A program made the translations under genes and the position numbers. Source: Novosphingobium sp. ST904 (GTDB lineage Bacteria > Pseudomonadota > Alphaproteobacteria > Sphingomonadales > Sphingomonadaceae). From it: DNA of 64,000 nucleotides. Location of the stretch: assembly GCF_001298105.1 (NCBI RefSeq), contig NZ_LGJH01000146.1:1-64000 (forward strand), in the 5' to 3' direction. Shown piece after piece: positions 1 to 9,726 of this stretch (position 1 is its first letter; each line of letters starts with the position of its first letter). The notes under the pieces were generated by a model. The model did not search any database, was not told the DNA's origin, and saw only the letters and a list, made by a program, of their open reading frames with translations.

Positions 1-498
1 CGGCAGCGCGCCGGGATCGAGGCGGCGCGCGCCGAAGGCGTCTACAAAGGCCGGAAGAAAAACATCGATGACGATGAAATCCGACGCCGGATCACCGCCG
101 GCGCGAGCAAGGCCAGCGTCGCGCGCGACCTCAAGATCTCAAGAATGACCGTCTATCGGGCGCTTGACGTCATTCCTTCAAGGATCGGGCTGCCGGAAAA
201 GCCGCCTTCTGTCACCATCGCCCTGCATCTGACCATCGAGAACTTCAACAAGCATGGTCGTGGCAGAAAGCCCGCTCGCGAGCGCATTGAGGCGATGCTG
301 GAGCGGGATTACCAGATGCAAAAGACCGGGAACTGCGATTACACGCTGACCGTCGCCTATGATCAGGGTGCCGATGGCGTCAGCCTCGATGATGAGATCG
401 CATCTCTCCAGACAGAGATGTTCAACATCGCAGAGAGCTACAGGTGCTCGATCGAGACCGATGTTTACGAGATTGGAGGACAAGAGCGAGCCTGGTAG
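1..498 (+). CDS. Serine recombinase/invertase, C-terminal part (5' end outside window)
   Basis: The frame is open from base 1 to a TAG at 496-498, giving 165 residues. The first part (RQRAGIEAARAEGVYKGRKK, then DDDEIRRRITAGASKASVAR and ISRMTVYRAL) matches the end of the catalytic domain and the resolvase-type helix-turn-helix of small Hin/Gin/Tn3-type serine recombinases. The catalytic serine would lie upstream of the window. After the HTH there is an unusual extension of about 105 residues with no motif I recognise. It is convergent with the last phage tail gene, with only 10 bases between stop codons. A recombinase beside tail-fibre genes recalls the Gin/Cin fibre invertases, but I see no gix-like inverted sites. 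A transposon resolvase is equally possible. Confidence 0.8.
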   Translation, partial: RQRAGIEAARAEGVYKGRKKNIDDDEIRRRITAGASKASVARDLKISRMTVYRALDVIPSRIGLPEKPPSVTIALHLTIENFNKHGRGRKPARERIEAMLERDYQMQKTGNCDYTLTVAYDQGADGVSLDDEIASLQTEMFNIAESYRCSIETDVYEIGGQERAW

Positions 499-508
499 AT
501 CGCCATGT

Positions 509-1102
509 TCAATCTTTGTTCTTCAACATGGCCAAAATCGCAGCTTCGGGCCGACTGGGCCTGATCGCCGCGCCACCCAGGGTGGCTGCAATCTTGAACG
601 CACTCGCGCTCACTACGGACTGCACGAAGTAGATGGTGAACGCCGTGATCCCGGTGGGCATGCCACCGGTGCAATAGAACTGGACCGGATCGCCAACGGC
701 CAGACCGTGCGAAGTCCAGTTGATGTTGTTGGTCGGCGACGGGCTGAACGTGATCCCGGTGACGTTGGTGAGCCAGGAGACGGAGCCCGTACCCAGCGTG
801 AACTGAGTCCCGTTGATCCGCAGGCGCTGCGGGGCCGGCGTCGCATTGTAACCGTCGATTCCGATGAGCGTGGTCGAGGTGCCGGCATACAGATCGTAGC
901 TGTGAACCAGCGCACGGATGGTGCGGCCCTGCCAGGTGGCAGGCGTGAAGTTACCACCGGACAGGTTGGAGAAGTAGCCACCGTCAGCGCCGTACTGCTC
1001 GACCGCGCTGTATTTGTCGGCCCACTGGTAATAGTTGACCGGCAGCGCGACCTGCTGCCCGCCGCTGCCAGCGCCCAGCAGGGTCATGAGGACGCCTGCC
1101 AT
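509..1102 (-). CDS. Phage tail-tip/fibre-associated protein, hypothetical
   Basis: A protein of 197 residues and the last gene of the leftward phage structural operon. Its ATG overlaps the tail-fibre stop as TGATG, which implies translational coupling. It is rich in Gly, Thr and Asn and probably beta-structured. A central motif, HGLAVGDPVQFYCTGGMPTG followed by a YFV element, recurs in phage tail and decoration proteins (an FCCH-like fold as I recall). No catalytic motif is seen. Position after the fibre suggests a receptor-binding, fibre-cap or fibre-chaperone role; this is inference from context. Confidence 0.6.
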   Translation of the reverse strand: MAGVLMTLLGAGSGGQQVALPVNYYQWADKYSAVEQYGADGGYFSNLSGGNFTPATWQGRTIRALVHSYDLYAGTSTTLIGIDGYNATPAPQRLRINGTQFTLGTGSVSWLTNVTGITFSPSPTNNINWTSHGLAVGDPVQFYCTGGMPTGITAFTIYFVQSVVSASAFKIAATLGGAAIRPSRPEAAILAMLKNKD

Positions 1103-2323
1103 CAGTTGAGACCCGCCCCGGTGATGACCCAGGTGGTCGCCGCGACCTTGACCAGGGTCGCCAGACCGTAGCCATCGAGCGTGCGGCTGCCGGTATTGGC
1201 AGTGCCAGCCTGACGCAAGGTGTCGGTGGTGATCGAGATGGTCTGAGCCGTAGCGCTATTGTTGTAGATGACGATCGTCGAGCCGATCGGGAATGCAACC
1301 GACGCATTGGCCGGGATCACGATGCCGCCAGTGGTGATGCTGATGTGCTTGCCTCGATCCGCCAGCACCAGCGTATAGGCAGCCGTCTTCGCGTTCTGCG
1401 GAACGTCCTTGTAGCCAAGTTCCAGAGCCGAAGCGTCTTGGATAATGCCGGCCGCCGTAATGCGCAGACGTTCGATGCTGGCCGGACCGAAGATCATGTC
1501 GCCGGCCGTATTCACGGTGATCCAGCCCTTTTCCCCGGTATTGGCGTTGTTCACCCATTGGATGTACGCACCGACCGTATCGCCAGCATTCTGCCGCAGG
1601 ATTATCGCCCCGGTGGTCGCTGCGCTGTCCTGCAGGAACCGACCGCGCCCCGCGACATCAAGTGGGGCAGCTGGCGCAATGCCAATGCCTACACTGCCGG
1701 AAAAACTGCGGGCTGGCGAGCGGCGCACGCGAGGCATCGGTCGGGTGGACATGGTCTGCCCGGGCGAATCGTACCGAGGTGCCGACAGCCGCTGTGCCAT
1801 CGGCGACAGGCGCGGTCGCGGAGGCCTGGGCCAAAACAAAGGCCGTCGTCGCCAGCTGGGTTGAATTGGTGCCAACAGCAGCTGTCGGTGCAGCCGGGAC
1901 ACCGGTGAATGTCGGCGACGCAAGAGGAGCGTAGGAGCCTGCGGACACATAGGCTGCCACCCATGCAGACCCGGTCCACACCCGCATTTCAGCGGCAGTG
2001 CTATTCCAATGCAACGCACCGGTCAGCAAGGCTGCGCCGTCATTGTCGACGGTCGGGTTTACAGCCTTCGAGCCGAGGTAGCGATCGTCGAAGGCGTCGT
2101 AGCTGGCGGCCGCATTGGCGGCGCTGGCAGCCGCGTTCGCCGCTTGGCTTGAAGCGGTTGTGGCGCTGGCCGCTGCGTTCGTGGCATAGCCGTTTGTCTC
2201 GGTGGCGAGCGCATTGGCCTGGGTGACGAAGGTCGGCAGCGCGCCGAGGAAGGCTTCGGCGCGCACGTTGAAGTTCGCCGCGTCCGTCCGGGACGGCGGC
2301 GTGGGCAGAGCTGTAATTGGCAT
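1102..2323 (-). CDS. Phage tail fibre protein, frame interrupted once
   Basis: The N-terminal half starts at ATG 2323. It has an Ala-rich helical region (about residues 30-75), a DxRYLG element and two LASPxF-type repeats, typical of phage fibres. The frame then breaks. The C-terminal half, in another frame, continues with SGSVGIGIAPAAPLDVAGRG and a beta-rich domain ending at the TGA at 1102-1104. Removing one base from the A5 tract at 1701-1705 (T5 on the coding strand) restores a single 406-residue protein reading LASPQFSGSVGIG, which matches the fibre repeat pattern. The most likely cause is a one-base sequence error; true decay or phase variation remains possible. It follows the tail protein at 2343-3236 in the operon. 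Confidence 0.75.
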
Positions 2324-2342
2324 GGAAACTCCCTCGGGAGGT

Positions 2343-3236
2343 TTACGTCAGGCCTTCGATGGTCAGGCTGCAGTAGCTGACGGTCGGGTAGGCAAGGTCG
2401 ATCGAGAACTCCTTGTAGAAACCGTAGACAGTCAGGCTTTCGAAGGTCTCGGAGCCGATCCACAGGACCGGGGTGGCGCGAAGCGCTGCAAGGTTGCGAT
2501 GGATGTCGTCGACCGCATCGGTCGGCATGACGACCCGGGCAGTCATGCGCTTGGCAAAGGCGCGCTCGACCACCGAGATCACGCCGAACTGGTCGGCCTC
2601 CTTGCGGCTGTAATCGATGATGCCAATGTCCACGCCGTGCTCGGTGTCGCCCAGCGAGAGCTGACGTCCCAGCAGCAGCGACCCGCACGATACGATGTCG
2701 GCCGGGTTGTCGCGGGCGATGGTGACGGTGACGACGCCGTTCGCGTAGACCGGAACATCGAGAAACAGCAGCGTCGACTTGCGGCCGATCGGCTCGAAGA
2801 ACCACGAGAACCAGTTGTCGATGGCGTTGCCGCCGAGGTTGAAGCTCTGCGTGCTGGTGTAGTTCGTGACGCCATCGACCGTCAGCGTGACGGTGGCGCT
2901 TTCGGCATCGGTGTCGATCAGCGCCACGGCATCAACCGCACCCGGCGCCAGCACGGCCTGGAGTGACGCCACCCGAGTGCTGGCCGTGCCGACCCGCGCA
3001 TCGAACATCGCCCAGCGGTTGGTGGGACCAAGGTCCAGCCACTTCGTTGGATCGGTCGCCGGGTTGACCCCGGTTGAGGCCGCCAGCGCCTCGTAGCGCC
3101 GGTGGGTTGAGGCAAGGATCACCCGGTTACCGGTCACATAGGCGGTGCCGGCACTCCAGGCCGGATGATCGTTTTCAGGCACGGTGCTGCTGGTCAGCAT
3201 GGCGTCGGTGATCGTGACGGGCCGCAGCAGTTTCAT
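2343..3236 (-). CDS. Phage tail protein with carbohydrate-binding-like segment
   Basis: 297 residues. Its start overlaps the end of the tape-measure gene by four bases (ATGA), so it is coupled. Residues about 25-75 carry a WSAGTAYVTGNRVI and YEALAASTGVNPATDPTKW pattern, as in small CBM5/12-type modules common in phage tail-tip and receptor-binding proteins. The remainder is beta-rich, with WLDLGPTNRWAMFD just after the module. Its position directly downstream of the tape measure suggests a distal tail or baseplate component. No enzymatic motif is seen. Confidence 0.65.
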   Translation of the reverse strand: MKLLRPVTITDAMLTSSTVPENDHPAWSAGTAYVTGNRVILASTHRRYEALAASTGVNPATDPTKWLDLGPTNRWAMFDARVGTASTRVASLQAVLAPGAVDAVALIDTDAESATVTLTVDGVTNYTSTQSFNLGGNAIDNWFSWFFEPIGRKSTLLFLDVPVYANGVVTVTIARDNPADIVSCGSLLLGRQLSLGDTEHGVDIGIIDYSRKEADQFGVISVVERAFAKRMTARVVMPTDAVDDIHRNLAALRATPVLWIGSETFESLTVYGFYKEFSIDLAYPTVSYCSLTIEGLT

Positions 3237-6200
3237 GCCGCAGTCCTCGTCGACAGGGCGTCGCCATCCGGGGTCACCCGCTCGAGGATCCGAGCGGTCT
3301 TGGTGGTACCCGAGGCAATGGCGGCCGAGGCAATGCGCTGTTCGCCGCGCAGGTCCGCCACTTCTTGCCGCAGTGCCCGCAGCTCATCGAGCAGCGCCGA
3401 CTGGTCATCATTGGCCGGAATGGTCGCCGTGCCCATCTGGTTGGCGGCGAACTGGTCCCACCAGCCGGGTGCGCTGGATGCGGTCGCAGTCGTTTCTGCG
3501 TCGACACTGGTGCCGGCAGCCCGTGCGATGATCGCCAGCGTCTGCTCGAGGCTGGCCGCCGTCAAGCCTTGTAGCCGGGCCAAATCTTCTGAGGTGCGGG
3601 CGGTTTCGGCAGCCTGCGACAGCAACGCCTGACTGAGACCCGGCAGTGATTTTGCCGCCTCCTGGTCACCACTGCGAGCCAGCATGGAGGCATTGTTGAA
3701 CTTCGCCAGCGCCTCGGCGTAGCTGCCGGTCTTCGTACCCATCACGCCCCGGATCCGCTCGATCTCGGCAATCAGGGCTTCGGTGATCGCCGCCCAGGCC
3801 GAGCGCAGCTTCTCGGCGGCACTGGCTGCCGCTTCGGCCGCCTGCCGCTGGTCCTCGAGCGCCCAGATCTGCTGCTGCAGCGCCCGGTTGGAGGCGTCAA
3901 GCTGGTCAAGGTCGAGCGCGCGGAGAGCCGTCGTATCACCCTGCAGTTCCAGCAGACGCCACTCGAGCGAGGCGCGTTCGTCCGCAATGGCAGCCGCGCT
4001 GGCCGCATCCTGAGCTGCGCCCACCAGGTCTGCGAACGCCGGGGCCAACTGGATCAGCGCGACATAGGCCGCCCGCCCGGCCTCGGTGGTGAGGTCCTGG
4101 GCTTCGACCAGTGCCCGGAAGCCCGCGATGCTATCGGGCATGGCGAGACCCATGCCGGCGAGCGCAGAGGTCATCTGCGCCGTGCGCGCGGCGGCCTGTT
4201 CGGTGCCGGTGTAATAGAGCGCAAAATATTCGCCCGTCGCTGCGGTCATGTCGCTGACGGTGCCAAACAGCTCGACCAGGTTCATCGACGCGGCAATCGT
4301 CAGATTGGTAGACCGGCCGAGCATGGTCATGGCGCCGGTGACTGCCTCGACACTGGAGGCAACCCGGATCAGGGTCTCGAAATAACCTTCGCCGACCTGC
4401 TGGAACTGGTCGAGACCAGCAATGGCGTAGCGGGCGAGATTGTCGGCCGCAGCGCCGAACACGGCCGCCAGCTTCTCCTGGATCTGCGCGCCGGTCAGGC
4501 CCTTGAGGTCGATCTTGCCGATGTTGATGACGAAGCTGTCGAGCCGAGCCTGCACTTCGTCCAGCGACAGACCCAGCGGTCCGGCAGCGGCCGAGATCGC
4601 GTCATAGAAGCCGGTGAAGATCAGGCTGAACTGACGCTCCAGTTCGGCGCTCGCCTCGGAATATTGCGTGCTGTAGCGGGTGCTGGTCGTGATCCCGAGG
4701 AACTTCTTCTTTTTCTGGATGTCGGTGTAATACTGGCCATCGAACCCGCCTGACATGATGCCGCCGAGCGACTGGGCGCCCCCGTAAATGCCCTGACCGA
4801 CGACGTGGTCTTGGTGCCGAACAGCGATCCGATCAGCTTGCCAATCGCGCCCACGACACCGCCCAGGATGCCACCGATCACCGGGATCTTGTCGAGGACC
4901 GAGCCCACCTTCTGCATGGCGCCGCCCAGGATGGCGGTGACGCCGGTCGGCTTGAACCCGGTCTGCACACCGGCAGCGAGATCCTCGGCGCCATTGGTGC
5001 GGATGATGAGGTTGGTGAGCCCGCCAATATTGGCCTCGATGCTGCGCAGCGACGCCAGCATGGCGGCGGAATAGCGCATGGTCAGCGTGTCGACCTCGCG
5101 CAGGTGATCGATGGCCTTTGCGATGCTCTCGGACTTCGCCTCCGCATCGCCGAACACGGTGCCGGTGCCGTCGTTGGCGGGTTCAGGCTTCGGTCCACCA
5201 CCGCCAAAGGCCCCGCCGATCGCAACGCCGAGCGAAGCAATGACCCCGGCCGTAACCGCGCCGGCCGCGATGTTGAGCGGGAACGGCAGCGAGCGGATCG
5301 CGTTCACGACAGCCTCAACCGCCTTGATGCCGGTGGTGATGATCGAGTTGCCCTGTTCGACACCGGCCCGCGCCGTATCGGACGCAGCCATGGCAGTGTC
5401 GGAGGCGACCTTGGCGGTCGTCTGCGCGCCGATCAGGCCGATCTTCACCGCGGCGTTCTTGATCGCGACGGCCAGTTCATAGGCCCGAAAAGCCTTCTCT
5501 GCCGCTTCCAGCGCCTGGAACCCCTTGGACCCTGCCTTGAAGAAGCCCTTCGCGGCGCTGGCGAGATTGCCGTAGTGGTTGATCTCGGCCGCCGCCTGCG
5601 CAGTACGCGCAGCAGCATACTGGAAAGAGGCGCGGCCATATTCGCGCTCGGCCTCGGCAATGCGCCGGGTGGCGGCCTCTTGGTCAGAGGCATAGCGGGC
5701 AAACTCGGCGGCGACTGCCCCGATCGCACCACCGACACTGCCGAAAGCTTCGGCCATGCCTTGGGCGGCCGTCTGGGTCTGGTCGGCCATCTCCTGGAGT
5801 GTATCGAGATACTGCTCCTGTTCCTTCAGGCCAAAATCATGCTCGATCAGCTGGCTGCGCGCGGCGCGATAGCGTTCCCAGGCCTCGACCCCGCGTTCGA
5901 GCACGATCTGCTCCCGCTCGGCCTCGAGATTGGCAAGCGCCTGTGCGCGCGCCGACTGGCCGAGCAGCGAGACCTGCAGTTCGAGCGGAGCCACCGTCTG
6001 GCGCAGGAACTCCGAGGTGGCGAATGCGCGGGTGGCCTGTTCCCAGGCTTCGCCGGCTTCCAGAATGGCAATGCGTGCGGCATCGGTCGGAGCCTTGAGC
6101 GCCGCCATGGCGACTTCCATCCGCTTGATCTCGATCGGGGTCTTTCCGATCTTCGCGGTTTCCATCGCGAGATTGGCAGCGAACTCATGCGCAGCCTGCA

Positions 6201-7373
6201 GGGCGCGCTCGGCTTCGCTTTCTTCGCGGCTGTTGCGGCCAGTTCCGGCGCGGCCCGCCCGGTCCGAACGATCAGCCCGAATCCCGGCAGCGTCGGCAGC
6301 GAGCCATCGCGCGCCGCTTGCAGGGTGTTCTCGCGCCATTGTGCCGAGAAAGCATCCATCATGCCCATCGCGTCGCCAAAGGCCGAGGTGAACTCGTCCC
6401 GCACCGTCGCGCCCATGCGGGCGGTTGACCCGGCAAAGCTGTTTTCCATTCGTGGCAGGGCGACGGTCTCGATCTGGCTGATGGTGGCAAGGCCCACCCG
6501 GTCCAGCACCGGGTTGACCCAGCTTGCCAGCCAGTTGAGCGCGGCGATGGCCTTGTTGGCGAGATACTCGATCCCGCTGATGGCAAGATTGGCCGCGCCA
6601 ACGGCGGCCTCGCCGATTACGCCGGGCAGCGCCTGCCAGACTGCGCGGATCGCCCCGAACCCGCCAATCCAGCCTGCATAGATCACCGCAATGCTGATCT
6701 TTCCGACCTCGAGCACCTTCTGGAACGCCCAGACGGCCCATTCCTTGAGGCTGGAAAAGACCGGGCCGAGGTTGAGCCCGTCGCTGATCGTGCGCCACAG
6801 CCCGCGCATGACGTCGCCGGCCGTGATCCCGACCGGGCCCAGCTTCTCCATCTCCTTGGCGGTCAGGCCCAGGCTCTGTGCGTAGCGGTCGAGTTCTCCC
6901 GACTGCTTCACGCTCGACTGGAACATCTTGAACGCGCCGAAGGCGATCCCGGCCGCAGCCGCTGCCGCCAGCAAATACGGATTGGTGAGCGCGGCAGCAG
7001 CCGCACTGGCGGCAAGCCCCAATACCGCCCGCGCCATGCCGCCGATGCCGACACCTGCCTGCATCGCGATCTGCCCGATCTGCGAGCCCTGCTGCATGAA
7101 CACGGTCATCGGCTTCTGGCCTGAGGCGAGGCTCACCACCACGTCGTTCAGCTGGTAAACGAGGTTCTGCATCTGGTGACCGGCAAGCTTTGCCGAACCG
7201 CCCATGCGGGTCATGCCGCGCGTACCGACGGCCTCGATGGCCCGGTCAGCGCGCCCGGCGGTCGCCGCGATGTCTCCCATGGCGCCGCCAACCGCACGCT
7301 TCATGTCGGCCATCTCCTTCTGGAGACGGGCGATGTTGGTGATCATCTCGATTTCGAGCGTGCCGGCTTTCAT
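3233..7373 (-). CDS. Phage tail tape-measure protein, frame interrupted twice
   Basis: Three consecutive open segments in different frames make one long tail tape-measure protein. The first, from ATG 7373, carries MQQGSQIGQIAMQAGVGIGG and hydrophobic helices. The middle is a long Ala/Glu coiled coil, and the last is a helical C-terminal part starting near SGGFDGQYYTDIQKKKKFLG. Adding one base at the short T run 6219-6221 and one at 4805-4806 gives a continuous frame of 1380 residues (for example TKTTVVGQGIYGGAQSLGG across the second junction). Tape-measure length sets tail length, and this size fits a siphovirus. It follows the tail-chaperone pair as expected. Two separate single-base losses are best explained as consensus errors. 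Confidence 0.85.
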
Positions 7374-7377
7374 CGGT

Positions 7378-7848
7378 TCACTCCTTCGAGTTGATCAGTG
7401 CGCGGAAGGCCTGGGAGACTTTGCGGGATACAGTGGGGCGATTGGTGCCGTCAGTGACGGCAGTCCAGGGCGCCGGGCAATCGGGGTCCTTGGCCTTCTG
7501 GCTTTCGCTGACGAACTCGACCGACAGGCGGCGCAGCAGCCGGCAAAGCCAGGGCGCGAGGTCTACGCCCATACACGACTGCCATTGGGCGATGGTGCCC
7601 CAGGACAGCGGCACCGGTCCCATGGCGCCGGGTTCGGATGCGCCAATGTCCATCAGGGTGTCGATGATCCATGGCGTACGGATCGGCGGCATGTCGGGGA
7701 CGATACCGTCCGCCGTCATGCGCTGGAGGCGGGTCAGCGGGTCAGGCTCTTCCGTTGTCTTGCCCGCAGGCTGGCGCGGTTTCGGCGCGGTGCCGAGCCA
7801 GGCCAGTTGCCGGACGTAGAGGCTCAGCTCGCGGCCGAGCTCGTCGTA
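7378..7848 (-). CDS. Tail assembly chaperone T-extension (made by -1 frameshift)
   Basis: A 156-residue open segment begins directly after the slippery heptamer at 7848-7854 and reads YDELGRELSLYVRQLAWLGT onward. It has no convincing start at its 5' end and overlaps the 3' end of the upstream chaperone gene. Later segments (PLSWGTIAQWQ, LAPWLCRLLRRLSVEFV) look like the helical T domain of lambda G/GT-type proteins. It ends four bases before the tape-measure start. It is expected to be translated mainly as a 287-residue G-T fusion, which in lambda-type tails binds the tape measure and recruits tail-tube subunits. An internal ATG at 7719 could in principle give a shorter separate product. Confidence 0.75.
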   Translation of the reverse strand, partial: YDELGRELSLYVRQLAWLGTAPKPRQPAGKTTEEPDPLTRLQRMTADGIVPDMPPIRTPWIIDTLMDIGASEPGAMGPVPLSWGTIAQWQSCMGVDLAPWLCRLLRRLSVEFVSESQKAKDPDCPAPWTAVTDGTNRPTVSRKVSQAFRALINSKE

Positions 7849-8240
7849 AAATTTGCCCAGTCATTGATGTGTGCTGCGACCTGGGCGGCGATGAAGCCGA
7901 TCGAGGGATCCTCGTAGGCCTTGCGGAACAGGGCGGCCCCTTCCAGCCCTTCGGCCGGCGGATAGGTGAAATGATTGAAGCTGACCGTGCAGGCCGCGAG
8001 GAACTCGGCCTGTTCGGCGAGCTTTTCCTCGGCGCTCTGGTCCATTTTCCCGCGCTTCTTGATCTTGTCGACCAGCAGGTTCTGCTGGCGCGACTGGGCG
8101 CGCTGATAAACCTTGGTGCCCGGGCCATAGACGGTGATCGAGAGGCGCTGGCCCTTGTCGTCGTACAGCGGGGCGTCATCGCCGCCGACCAGTTCGACGG
8201 TCGAGGTTTCGGTCGCGGCAAGCTTGGTAATGTCAAACAT
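7824..8240 (-). CDS. Phage tail assembly chaperone (G-like, zero-frame product)
   Basis: 138 residues. It lies between the tail tube and the T extension, the invariant position of the lambda G gene. N-terminal sequence: MFDITKLAATETSTVELVGG. The protein is acidic/basic and helical, with no enzymatic motif. Near its 3' end the coding strand contains A AAT TTT in the correct phase for -1 slippage (7848-7854), so a fraction of ribosomes should enter the downstream frame and make the longer G-T form. The zero-frame stop is at 7824-7826. Assignment rests on position, size and the frameshift signal. Confidence 0.75.
   Translation of the reverse strand: MFDITKLAATETSTVELVGGDDAPLYDDKGQRLSITVYGPGTKVYQRAQSRQQNLLVDKIKKRGKMDQSAEEKLAEQAEFLAACTVSFNHFTYPPAEGLEGAALFRKAYEDPSIGFIAAQVAAHINDWANFTTSSAAS
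7848..7854 (-). promoter_or_regulatory. Programmed -1 ribosomal frameshift site (A AAT TTT)
   Basis: On the minus strand the zero-frame codons are GCA AAT TTT ACG. The heptamer A AAT TTT fits the X XXY YYZ rule, and slipping back gives AAA TTT TAC, entering an open frame of 156 codons. It is located near the end of a tail assembly chaperone gene, just before the tape measure, exactly where siphophages carry this signal. I did not identify a stimulatory downstream hairpin. Confidence 0.75.
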
Positions 8241-8270
8241 GAATGGTCTCCGTCAGGGACGTAGCAGGGA

Positions 8271-8732
8271 TCAGGGAGCCAGAACTTCAACCACGCCGAC
8301 ACCGGCGGAATTGGTCGTCAGTTCCAGCGTCACGGTGGCGGTGGTGATCTGGTCGACCGAGCCGACGTTCACCTTGAAACTCATGACCTGGGCCTGGAAA
8401 TAGTACTTGTCGCCGTTCTGGGTGGTCACGAGGAAGCTGTGATCGCTGTCCGAGGTTGAGGCCGATTTCAGCAGGATCTGGCCAGCATCGTCGGTATCGA
8501 GACCGAGCTGGATGGTCATGGTGCCCTGGTTGAAGCTGCCCTTCTTCTTGACGACGCCGCGGCTTCCGACCGGATTGAAGGTGACGAGGTTGTACTCCCG
8601 GCCGAACTCGCCGAGGTCCGATACCTCGCCAACCAGCGTCATGGTCAGCGCATTGTAGCCGGTGGGATCGAAGGTCGCAGGGGTGGAAGCCGACACCTTC
8701 AACGTGGTGCCGGCGGAAGTCCGAACGGTCAT
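8271..8732 (-). CDS. Phage major tail tube protein
   Basis: 153 residues. Beta-rich sequence with repeated Thr/Val strands: VKKKGSFNQGTMTIQLGLDT in the middle and TTATVTLELTTNSAGVGVVE at the end. Its position, after head-completion and DUF3168-type genes and before the tail chaperones, is that of the major tail subunit. The acidic loop DTDDAGQ and the pattern of a beta-sandwich with a long hairpin fit the tail-tube fold shared by lambda gpV-type proteins. No Ig-like C-terminal domain is present. Confidence 0.75.
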   Translation of the reverse strand: MTVRTSAGTTLKVSASTPATFDPTGYNALTMTLVGEVSDLGEFGREYNLVTFNPVGSRGVVKKKGSFNQGTMTIQLGLDTDDAGQILLKSASTSDSDHSFLVTTQNGDKYYFQAQVMSFKVNVGSVDQITTATVTLELTTNSAGVGVVEVLAP

Positions 8733-8761
8733 GGCAGTGGTTCCTTATTGAAGGTGAGGCC

Positions 8762-9166
8762 TCAACGCGCCTCGTTGAATGAGACGCGGAAATCCTGCGT
8801 CTGCATGTTGATGCCGGTCTCCTCGTCGAGGAAATCAGGACCGGCGGAGTCGGTGTGGACGGTCACATCGGTGAGCCCGTCGATTGCGGGCATGCGATCG
8901 GCCGCTGCCGCCCGGACCGCGCGCATAACGGCCTTGGCAGCCGGATAGCTGGCGGCGAGTACCGTCACCTGCACACGTTCAGTCACCCGCCGTTTCGGGC
9001 CCGGAGCGGGAATGTTCCGGTCCGTGCTGCTGACACTCATCAGTGCAATGGCCGGGAGCGATGTGCCCTGCGGGATGATGCCCGCCACGATCCGGGCTGC
9101 AGGGACTAGCGCCGTGACACCAGTGTCAGCCACCAGGAGCGAACGGACCGCAATCACCCCGTTCAT
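8762..9166 (-). CDS. Tail completion protein (DUF3168-type)
   Basis: 134 residues. It begins MNGVIAVRSLLVADTGVTAL and continues VPAARIVAGIIPQGTSLPAI, then RRVTERVQVTVLAASYPAAK, the arrangement of DUF3168/HK97 gp10-neighbour proteins that complete the tail at the head-tail interface. The start ATG overlaps the end of the upstream gp10-like gene by four bases. Operon position (connector, closure, gp10-like, this, tail tube) is canonical for HK97-like phages. The function is known from the family, not visible from catalytic residues. Confidence 0.75.
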   Translation of the reverse strand: MNGVIAVRSLLVADTGVTALVPAARIVAGIIPQGTSLPAIALMSVSSTDRNIPAPGPKRRVTERVQVTVLAASYPAAKAVMRAVRAAAADRMPAIDGLTDVTVHTDSAGPDFLDEETGINMQTQDFRVSFNEAR

Positions 9167-9726
9167 TCGTCATCGACCTCGAGGGTCGGCGCCTTCAGGT
9201 TTCCAATCTGGACCCGGTGCGCGATGTAAGCGCCCATGGCGTTCACCGCCTCCTCGGCTTTCTGGTCGAGTGCCGGGCGTAAGAACGGCTTGGCCGCATG
9301 GCCCGGATGCATGATGACTGGACCGACGAAGTTCTCGCCGATCTTCAGGCTGCCGCGCTTCACCATCTTGTTGACCGTGCCAATGCTGACCTTGCGGGGC
9401 CCGGGACGGGTGTTGCGCACCGGCTTGTCGGCCTCAGCGACCGAGATCAGGTGCGGCGCAACGCCATATTCGATGAACAGGCCGAGATAGGAGCCAGACC
9501 CGCGCAGCTTCACGTAGGAACTGAGGCGGCTGCCGGCCGTCCGGGTGCCGATACCGATCGCCTTCTTGAGCTTACCAGTGCGGACCGGAACATTGGCCTT
9601 GGCCTGCTGCTGGATGACCTTGGCCCCGGCACGCAGGCCGCCACGGATGACATTGCGTTCGAGGTTCTTGGGCAGTTCGTCGAGCAGGCGCAGCAGTTCA
9701 GGGCCACCCTTGAGCCGGATGGTCAT
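9163..9726 (-). CDS. HK97 gp10-like head-tail/neck protein
   Basis: 187 residues. N-terminus MTIRLKGGPELLRLLDELPK, followed by GLRAGAKVIQQQAKANVPVR and TGKLKKAIGIGTR, the signature of the HK97-gp10 putative tail-component family. The C-terminal half contains GHAAKPFLRPALDQKAEEAV, also typical. The gene overlaps both neighbours by four bases, so the connector-closure-gp10-completion genes form a tight coupled operon. It probably acts at the head-tail junction. Confidence 0.85.
   Translation of the reverse strand: MTIRLKGGPELLRLLDELPKNLERNVIRGGLRAGAKVIQQQAKANVPVRTGKLKKAIGIGTRTAGSRLSSYVKLRGSGSYLGLFIEYGVAPHLISVAEADKPVRNTRPGPRKVSIGTVNKMVKRGSLKIGENFVGPVIMHPGHAAKPFLRPALDQKAEEAVNAMGAYIAHRVQIGNLKAPTLEVDDE

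Noticed and set aside
1695..1710. Programmed frameshift in the tail fibre
   Set aside because: The required shift is +1 and no known slippery context is present, whereas similar one-base breaks occur in many unrelated genes here.
6200..6235. Programmed -1 frameshift inside the tape measure
   Set aside because: The codons AAG AAA GCG do not form an X XXY YYZ heptamer in phase, and a single added base gives the normal protein.
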